Source of the DNA: Zasmidium citrigriseum
Lineage: Eukaryota > Ascomycota > Dothideomycetes > Mycosphaerellales > Mycosphaerellaceae
Length of the DNA: 64,000 bases
Direction: 5' to 3'
NCBI GenBank assembly: GCA_002786025.1
Contig: NHNW01000046.1
Span: 248,001-312,000 of the forward strand
Shown here: in pieces, positions 57,121 through 64,000 of the stretch
How positions within the stretch are numbered: position 1 is the first letter of the stretch
Layout: each line of letters starts with the position of its first letter
Made by a program: the position numbers and the translations under genes
The notes under the pieces: model-generated
What the model saw: only the letters and a program-made list of their open reading frames with translations
What the model was told of the DNA's origin: nothing
Database searches by the model: none

Positions 57121-57949
57121 TATAAAAAAGAAGGTATTAATTACCTAAATAATCGAATTAGCTATTAAACTTAAGAACTAACGATATCGATCGATTAATA
57201 GGGATTAAATACATTTAGATTTTCTATAGTTTAATTGAAATTAAGGGGAATTATAGATAACTAGTTTTTGTAATATACTTATCTTTATAAGGTAAAAACT
57301 AACTAAGCTATAGAAGATATACCTTAAATCGTGTATTATAGTTCGCTAGAGAGATATTACGGGTAGAGAACTTTAAAAGGTATATAATACTTCGTTTAGA
57401 GTTAATAGAAGAAGCTATAGATACCGTAATATACGTCTAATAGACGTATATTATAGTAGAAGGTATTAAAAGGGGTTAGGGGGTAGAGGTAAGATACCCC
57501 TATATATCCTTTAAAGGGCAGAGGATATAGTACTCGTAGTAAGATCGTAGCTATACTCGAGAGTATAAGGCCTTATAATATATAAGGAGCCTAATCTACG
57601 AGAAACCGTAATATTAACGCCTAAAGCTAGATTGTAAGCTAGATTGTAGGCTAGAAACTTTAAGCGATTATTTCTTTATAACTATACTAGATATACGGCT
57701 TAAACTTAGTTAGCGGAGCGTCGTATATATACATTAAATAGTATATTTTAATATAGAAGTATTTAGACGAGTAGTTATAAAGTAGTAATATCCGAGGGCT
57801 AGCTTTAGAAGCCGGCTTTAGGCTTATAAAGTTAATAGATTATAGAACTAGCTTAAATCGTCGTTTGTAGCACTTTCTAGTAGCTAGCTAATTAGAGGGC
57901 GAGAAACTCCTATTATAATTAATAAAATTAGGCTATAAGGAGGCTATTA
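57121..57949. other. AT-rich RIP-degraded spacer
   Basis: About 830 bp with no recognisable coding frame. It includes a more AT-rich stretch (57,170-57,300) with somewhat different composition from the flanking transposon sequence, possibly a non-coding terminal region of a neighbouring element. Confidence 0.35.
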
Positions 57950-58960
57950 GAGCTATAAGACTAGATTTAAGACTAGATTTAAGACTAGATTTAAGTACTA
58001 AGACAAAGCAATCGTATTTATAATAGTAGATAATACTACTATAGTAAGAGCTACCTATCTACTAACGGCCCTCCTCGAGGGTAGTAGCTATAGTAGAGTA
58101 GGCTACCGCTAAGACTTTATTTCTAAAGTCTTTAATAGCGAGCCGCTTGTCGATACGCTACGAGCGCGCCTTCTTACCGAAAAGATACTTAAAGGCTCGA
58201 AAGCCCTAGACTACGGCGTAGTTATAGCGTATAACTACCGCCTCTACCTAAGACTAAAAGCTACAAATAGTATACTCTATAGAGCCTAGGCGTAGATAAA
58301 GGTTCTTCTACTCTCGAGAGAGCGTAGTAAGACGGGTATTAGCTAGCTAAAGGCTAGTATCTAGCTCGGCTACGGACTTACTAGATTACTATTAGTACTA
58401 CCTCTATACTACGAGTATTAAAACTTACTATAGAGCCGCTACCTCTATAGAGACCTACTTAGGAGTAGGAGGAAGAGTCTCTAGCTCGTTACTAGCGTAG
58501 TAGCCCTATATAGAAGTTAGTATATACTAAAAAGTAAGCTAGAGGGCAAAAAGGTAAGTATATACTATACGATTCTTAACTTTATAGTAGGCGTAGACCT
58601 TAGAGCTACTATCCGCTAATACTATATAATCGTTATAGGCTAGACGATTTAGACGGTAATAGTAATATAGTAAAGGAGCTAATATACTAACGCCTTAAAC
58701 TTCTATAATACGGCTAGCCGTATTATACTTACGTAAGTTCGCTATAGCCGCCTTATTACCCGCCTAAACCTACGTATCCTACTAAGCTTAAGTAACGGAC
58801 TAGAACTAGCTAACTTACTAAGGACGATAGTATCTAGATTACGAGTTAGCCTACTAGCCTACTATAAGTACGAAAAGAAAGAGACTTACGTAGATATCTT
58901 AATAAGGTTAAAAGATTACTTACTTACTTACTTGTATTTAAAGTTTAAAGTTACGAGTAG
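57950..58960 (-). pseudogene. Unidentified RIP-degraded coding frame
   Basis: Read from about 58,960 to 58,000 on the minus strand, one frame is coherent apart from RIP-type stops. Recognisable segments are NLRKYNTASRIIEV, a helical coiled-coil-like stretch (SVAELDTSLQLANTRLTTL) and a basic segment (FGKKARS*RIDKRLAIKDF). It could be a Gag-like or DNA-binding transposon protein; I have no family assignment. Ends are approximate. Confidence 0.4.
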
Positions 58961-59751
58961 TGTTACGAGTACTTATAAGTGTATTTATAGTAGTATCTAA
59001 GGAAAAAAGACAAGTTAGAAAGGAAGGAAATATTTAAAGGAATTAGCTCTATTATTAACGATCGAATAATAACGATTTACTAATAATAGGCTATAGATAA
59101 TAGCTTACTACTCGGCTATTGTCCCCCTAATTAGATAATAGCTAGGCGTTTTCTTAATTAATATAAAGGTTAATTAACGTTCCTTCCTTCCTTATATTAA
59201 TTAATACTTAATTAATAGTAATATCTTTATATGCGTCTTTATATTAATCTTTAAACGCTCTAACTTTAGTAGTTTTGCCCGCTTTAGTACTAGCGTCGAC
59301 TTTAATCTTCGACGATAAGGTATATAGATTAATATCTACTTGTAGTAAATAGCGGTTAGCTAGTAGTACGACGCTGCATTATTAGTAATAGTACAATATT
59401 AATAAGTAAAGTAAAGTCGAGGGTGCTAAGCCTAGCTCCGCCTACCCGTACTAATAAGAAGGCGTATATATAAGATAACAAGGAAACACAACCTATATTT
59501 AAAAGTGTCGAGCATTGCGAGGGATATTAATCGCGGTGTGCTCGCTATAGAAATCGATATAGGTGGTAATATAGTAGATTTAAGGAAGTGGGAGGTTTTA
59601 AGCTGCGGAAGCTTTCGCGCTCCTTAATTGATTGGGGCCTTGCTTTGTTCTACCTATCCAAAAGGGCCAAACTAATCGACAGGGGCTCTACGGGCCGTGC
59701 AAGGCTGCGTCTCTAGTCTTGCTCCTGCTACATTGTAACAGAGCGTGACGA

Positions 59752-61099
59752 TCAAACAAGCCCTTCAAGCAAAGCAATCATCTCAGTGCCCAGAGCTAGG
59801 ACAGTTCCAATATCAAACCTGGTCAAAAAGACTTTCTTTGTCTTGCACCTCCCCTGATTCGACACAGCCTTCCCTTCAAGTCGAGCTGCAGCCCATGCGA
59901 AAGCCTTCGCGCTACCCAACACTGCCTCAGACCCATGATCTCCAATCAAGTCCTGCTGATACTCAATTGTTGCACCTGCTTGACAATACTTCTCAACGAG
60001 CCTGTCTGTGTTGACGCTCGGGCTGACATTGTCTCCTTTCGCAACGTATATGAACAAAGGCATCTGAGGCACAGCACGAAGTCCCATTTGTCCACCATCC
60101 CGCATCACAGCTGTAAAGATGGGGTCGTATGCGAAGCCAGGTCCTTCTGTGAAGAAAGAGAAGACGTCTTTGTTCTTTCCTCGTTTAGCGGCATCCCCGT
60201 AACAGCCATTCGCGATATGTTCGAACTCGGGCTTCTTCTCCGGGAAAGTGACGTTGTCCAAACGCTCAGCTAGTTCTGGGTATGCTTTGCCAAGTCCATG
60301 GAGTGTCGAGAAGATGAGACCAGCGCTTTCTCCTTTGTTGACCGTAAGCATGACATCGGTCGCGTTAGGGACAAGGCCACCCAGCGCAACGCCTGAGAAG
60401 TCGAGCTCCGGTGCGTACGAAGGTTGCAACTCCGCAGCCCATTCGGAGGCCAACGAGCCGCCGCTGTATCCCCACATTACATAGCGGGCTTCTGTAGAGA
60501 GGCCCACCTTGGGGCCTTCCTCGAGAGCAACTCGGACTGCATCAAGGACTGCATGGCCCGCTTGTAAACCGGCAACGAATTGTGCCTCAAGTCCTTCGTA
60601 GTCGGAAGTCAGGACATACCATCCATTATTGAGGGCAGCGATCATCTATCCTGAAGTGTCAGCTATGTACCATCGAGGTCGCAATCCTCTTTCCTGCACT
60701 TACGAAAAGCACCTCAGAAGACCGATTGCCAGACTTAGCTTGAAGCTGATATGAAGAACTACAGTCATTGTTCGCCGTGTCATATGCAGTATTGTAGACG
60801 AGAAGCTTCTGTGGATCGGGCTCGTCAGGGACAAGAAGAGACGTGACGGCAGCCACGGGCTCCCCGGAGCTGTCTGTCGTCCGGTAGAGGTACTGATGGA
60901 AACCAGCAATGTCGACTCTTGAAATGCCTGAGAGAGTCGATAGGTCTGGCTCTACCGCTCTGGTCCAAATGAGTTGTCCAGGAGTGTAGTCGCTTATGTT
61001 GCCAGGAGCTTTGTAGAAAGGGTCGTTTGATGGCAGGGTGGATGCTTGTGCATGAGCTACGGCAAGAAAAGCCGCGAGAAGGCAGACTGCGCGCTTCAT
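59752..61099 (-). CDS. Secretory lipase (LIP family), extracellular triacylglycerol lipase
   Basis: Exons 61099-60704 and 60645-59752 (58-bp intron gtaagt...gatag) encode 429 residues. A clear signal peptide (MKRAVCLLAAFLAVAHA) is followed by a mature part with family landmarks: DPFYKAPGNISDYTPGQLIW near the N-terminus, TSDYEGLEAQFVAGLQAGHA after the splice, and the nucleophile elbow MWGYSGGSLASEWA with Ser193. Asp in AKGDNVSP and His in IGDHGSEA complete a likely triad. The family (first known in Candida) hydrolyses lipids outside the cell. The gene stands alone in a 2.4-kb unmutated island between two RIP-degraded blocks, with intact codons and normal composition, so it is probably functional. 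Confidence 0.92.
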
Positions 61100-61734
61100 G
61101 ATTCGAAGTTAATGGAAGTTGTAAGATTTTCAGAGTGGATAGTCTGTATCATTGACGAGCAGACAAGATGAGGTTGAGGTGCTCGTGAGCAAGAGTGTGG
61201 TTGCACTACATCATGGTAAAGCCTATTTTGCTTAGCCATTTGCGCCTTGTGGTGGTATAGCTGATTCCTTTTCTTTGGATGAGTGTCTTTTGATTGTCGA
61301 GAATCAGCCAGTGGCGGGATTAGCATCGCAGTGGTTGCTTTTGTACGGAGTCGAAGTTTGGCGATTGAAAGAAAGCGCGAAGCCATCTCCGCTACAAAGG
61401 CGAAGTGGAAGGCACTAGTCAGATGCTACTGCCCTCGAGATGCAACTCTCTGGCCGAGATACCGATGAAGATCTCCTCGATGTGAGTGTGATATGGTAAT
61501 GGCATTGTCTTCGCAATCTTATTGTGCGTAAGCTGGAGTACATCAAGACCACAATGGCATTGTTGCATTACCAGTCATCCCAGACGTATATGTGTCGCAA
61601 GTCTCGCAACAGTAGATCTTTCTTCCTCATCGTCATTTGAGACAACAAAACCCAACCCAGTACCGTTTGCACACCGCTCCAGAGCAGGCTCAGGACGTTG
61701 CAGCAAGCGACACACCAACCTACCTCCCAAGTCA
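61100..61734. promoter_or_regulatory. Upstream region of the secretory lipase gene
   Basis: About 635 bp of normal-composition sequence between the lipase start and the palindromic element. It should hold the lipase promoter. Only short frames without domains are present, and no specific regulator site is recognisable. Confidence 0.45.
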
Positions 61735-61862
61735 GACTCAAGGGGATTAAAATGCGTTGGTTGGGTGCACACGTGATTTTGACGCTAGCTTCCGGATTCG
61801 GTTTGGTGGATTTTTTAGCTAGCCAATCACGACGCACCCAACCCTTTTAATCCCCGAGAGTC
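61735..61862. repeat. 128-bp palindromic, MITE-like element at the edge of the second RIP block
   Basis: The left arm (from GACTC..GGGGATTAAAA at 61,735) and right arm (ending TTTTAATCCCCGAGAGTC at 61,862) are imperfect inverted repeats of about 45-55 bp sharing GGGGATTAAAA, TTGGGTGC, CGTGATT and CTAGC in the same order. It could fold as a long hairpin. It is not RIP-mutated, since CA and TG are frequent, unlike the sequence that begins right after it. Confidence 0.7.
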
Positions 61863-64000
61863 TAAGGACGCTAAGTGCAAAGTGCACGCTATTAAATACT
61901 ATATATTAGTATAACTATCGTACGTATATAAAATTACCTCGAGTCGATAGTTTAGGTAATTACGATTCAAACCCTATTATTAAATTAAAAATCTAACGAG
62001 GCGCTAACGAGATATAGACTATCGTATAAGCTAGCTTCCCTAATACCTAGCTAGTTTACTATAGGCTATATAATTACTAAAAATCGACCTCTAGAAACTA
62101 GCCTATAGATACTTAGAGGCCCTTCTTTCGACTCGTCCGAATATATTAGGAGTTATCGCGATCTCTAAATTCTACCCCTTAGCCTCGATCTTAAAGCTAA
62201 AGGCTAGCGGCGGCGATAGTAACCTTCGAAATCTAGTGTTTTAAGGCTAGTAATAGGGTCGCTAAATTATTCTAATTATTTATCTTAGTAGTTATATACC
62301 CGCGCCCGCGTCTAATAGTTTAGTAACTAACCTCGAAATTTAGGCTATTACGTAAGCTATATTTAGAGAGTCCCTAGAGGCCTAAGTTATTATAGATACC
62401 CTAGTATTCGCTAAAGTACCTATTAGATCTAGTTTAAGGCTATCGTATTACTATAAATCTAGACTCTAACACTAAGATAGGTAATAACGTACTAGATAGT
62501 AGTTCGTCTAGACTATCTAACCCGCTATCGAGTAGTCTAACTAGCGAAGAGGACGAAGTCTAGTAGGCTACTAATTTACTATCCGAATCGAACCTTAATA
62601 CTCTAGATCTAGATCTAAATCTAAATCTAAATCCCCTAGCTTCCGACTTTAGTCTAGAGATAGCTAAGTAACTTAGTATAGCTATAAGTAGCGAGAAGTA
62701 GTAGGAGTAGTAGTAGCTAGAGCCTCGTTAGTCGAAGCGTAAGAAGGCGCTAGTAACGTACTAAGAGTAACCTTTAGAAGATTTCGAGGAAGAGCTAGAG
62801 CTACTAGATACTCGGCCTAGTCGTATAGATAGATTTAACCTCGAGATTAAGGCTATTAGCGAGGATAATAACGATAACGAGGAGAAAGACGAGTCTAAGG
62901 AAGAGGAAGACTTCGAGGAAGAGGAAGATAATTAGTAAGCTCTAGCTAGTAGATAGACTAGAGCGAGTACTAGAATCGCTATATAAGGTATAGCTAGAGG
63001 TAAGGCGGACGAGAGTAATTCTAAGGCCGATAAAGCCGAGCGTAAATAGTACTTCTAGTAGGTTATAGCGGCTATCGAGGAGGGTCTATTATCTATCCTA
63101 GAGATTATCTATCGCTAGATATAGAATAGTAAGCCGAAGAAGAGGTAGAAGTACTACCGCCGCTTAAAGTCTATCCTTAAGATATTCCCTAACGAGTAGT
63201 ATATCTCTCTACGTAAGATACGTAACGGATTAAAGAGTCTTATTAGCTTTAAGTTCTTTAGAGATTACTTTCTAGTAGAGCGTAGCCGCTAGACGCTAGA
63301 TCTAAATACTATTATCGACCTAGTTAAGGAGAAGGCTCTAGACTAGTACAAGATAATATTTAAGCTATTACGTAACCGTCGTATAGAGTAGACGTACTAC
63401 TAGAACCGTAGATATAAGGATCCGCGTAAGATAGTTCGTAAGCGTATTATAACTATTACTTGTATAGTCGTCTACGTACTCGTAACTAAGAGCTCTTTAT
63501 AGTAGCTAAAGGCGGTCGTAATATACTTTATACTTACTAGTATTAAGCGTCGTATTATTACAGGCTTAAATAATATAGGTGTTTATAGTTTATATCGTAC
63601 GGGCTAGATACTCCTTATAGAGAATACGAATATCTAGGAGTAGGAGTTAAAGAAGAAGGCTAAGAAGTACTATAAGTATATAGTAGTTATCTATAATAAC
63701 TTTAATCGATAGGAGAAGTACCGAGACTAGCTTATTAGAGATACTAACCGCTAGTAGAACTTTACGATATCTTATATAGTTATCTCTAAGGATATTCTAG
63801 AAGATAGCTTACGTCTAGATATACTATAGTATACCTAGGAGCTAGATCCGGCCGAGATTGTCTAGTTAATTACCTTAGATAATAAGAGCGAGCCTATTAC
63901 TCTATAGTATATCGAGTAGGCTATCTATTACTACTACCTACGCGAGGTAGATAAGATCTTCGATAAGGATCGTAAGGTAGATAAGAATATATAGCGTCTA
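61863..64000. repeat. Second RIP-degraded transposon block (runs off window)
   Basis: From about 61,890 CpA and TpG again become rare, TAG/CTA abundant, and no frame of 60 codons remains. It differs from the first block in content (acidic and basic low-complexity frame, then a DUF6589-like region). A short (atctaa)-type run, atctagatctaaatctaaat, lies near 62,605-62,630. Confidence 0.85.
62470..64000 (+). pseudogene. DUF6589-like mobile-element protein relic (partial)
   Basis: A single plus-strand frame remains coherent for about 500 codons with RIP-type stops and is cut by the window end. It starts with a very acidic region (EEEEDN-type, about 62,820-62,930), then a basic region (62,980-63,420). 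Near 63,690-63,760 it has IYNNFNR*EKYRD*LI followed by NFTISYIVISK, which resembles the YDNFNxxxxVRDQ...NFTT core of fungal DUF6589 proteins, a group associated with transposons. The identification rests on this one core pattern. Confidence 0.5.

Larger units (their letters stand above)
34740..59480. repeat. RIP-degraded nested-transposon block (about 24.7 kb)
   Basis: From about 34,740 to 59,480 the sequence changes character: CpA and TpG nearly vanish, TpA and TAG/TAA/CTA/TTA dominate, while CpG remains common. No frame of 60 or more codons survives on either strand. This is what RIP does in Pezizomycotina: C-to-T at CpA on both strands of duplicated DNA, turning CAA, CAG and TGG codons into stops. 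Reading through the stops still reveals coding frames of several transposons, listed separately. The left edge is sharp (within tens of bases); the right edge is more gradual (59,340-59,500). Confidence 0.93.

Noticed and set aside
34740..59480. Possible regional centromere, because of AT-richness and the H3-like relic
   Set aside because: The AT-richness is fully explained by RIP of identifiable transposons, the H3-like frame has H3-length loop 1 rather than the CENP-A loop and is broken, and nothing else points to a centromere.

Overview
The window comes from a filamentous ascomycete (Pezizomycotina; probably Dothideomycetes, though the order is my guess). Genes are dense and carry short 49-63 bp GT..AG introns. 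Markers include fungal ARP9, YAK1, APL3, ERG13, a HET-domain gene, a DUF1765 gene and a secretory lipase. The transposons carry the CpA-to-TpA signature of repeat-induced point mutation (RIP). No bacterial, tRNA, rRNA or CRISPR features were found.

Layout. (1) 1-34,740 is a normal-composition gene block of 14 protein genes on both strands: a truncated short-chain dehydrogenase, a mitochondrial membrane protein, AP-2 alpha adaptin (APL3), a fungal transcription-factor-like protein, ARP9, a DUF2235 hydrolase, a CSN8/eIF3K-like protein, a PAQR/haemolysin-III protein, a DUF1765 protein, the DYRK kinase YAK1, tRNA adenosine deaminase TAD2, a HET protein, a single-pass membrane protein and HMG-CoA synthase (ERG13). 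I rebuilt exon structures by hand, and the total coding length of every complete model is divisible by three. (2) 34,740 to about 59,480 is a transposon block so heavily RIP-mutated that CpA/TpG are almost absent and no open frame of 60 or more codons survives on either strand. It holds a truncated Ty3/gypsy element (A, plus strand), a complete chromodomain Ty3/gypsy element (B, minus strand) inserted in A with a visible AATTA target duplication, and a 10.96-kb unit (C) bounded by perfect 26-bp inverted repeats. C holds a hAT transposase relic, several unidentified frames and, unexpectedly, a histone H3-like relic. (3) 59,480-61,860 is an unmutated island with one secretory lipase gene, ending in a 128-bp palindromic element. 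(4) 61,863-64,000 is a second RIP-mutated element with a DUF6589-like frame that runs off the end.

The genes in part 1 are mostly unrelated housekeeping genes (endocytosis, chromatin remodelling, tRNA editing, sterol synthesis, signalling) rather than a pathway cluster. The most unusual observations are the histone-fold relic inside the TIR-bounded element, CG-to-TA double changes as the only differences between the two LTRs of element B, a short ACTAGTACG-type motif scattered through element C, and two single-N joints flanked by 198- and 351-bp duplications that look like assembly seams.
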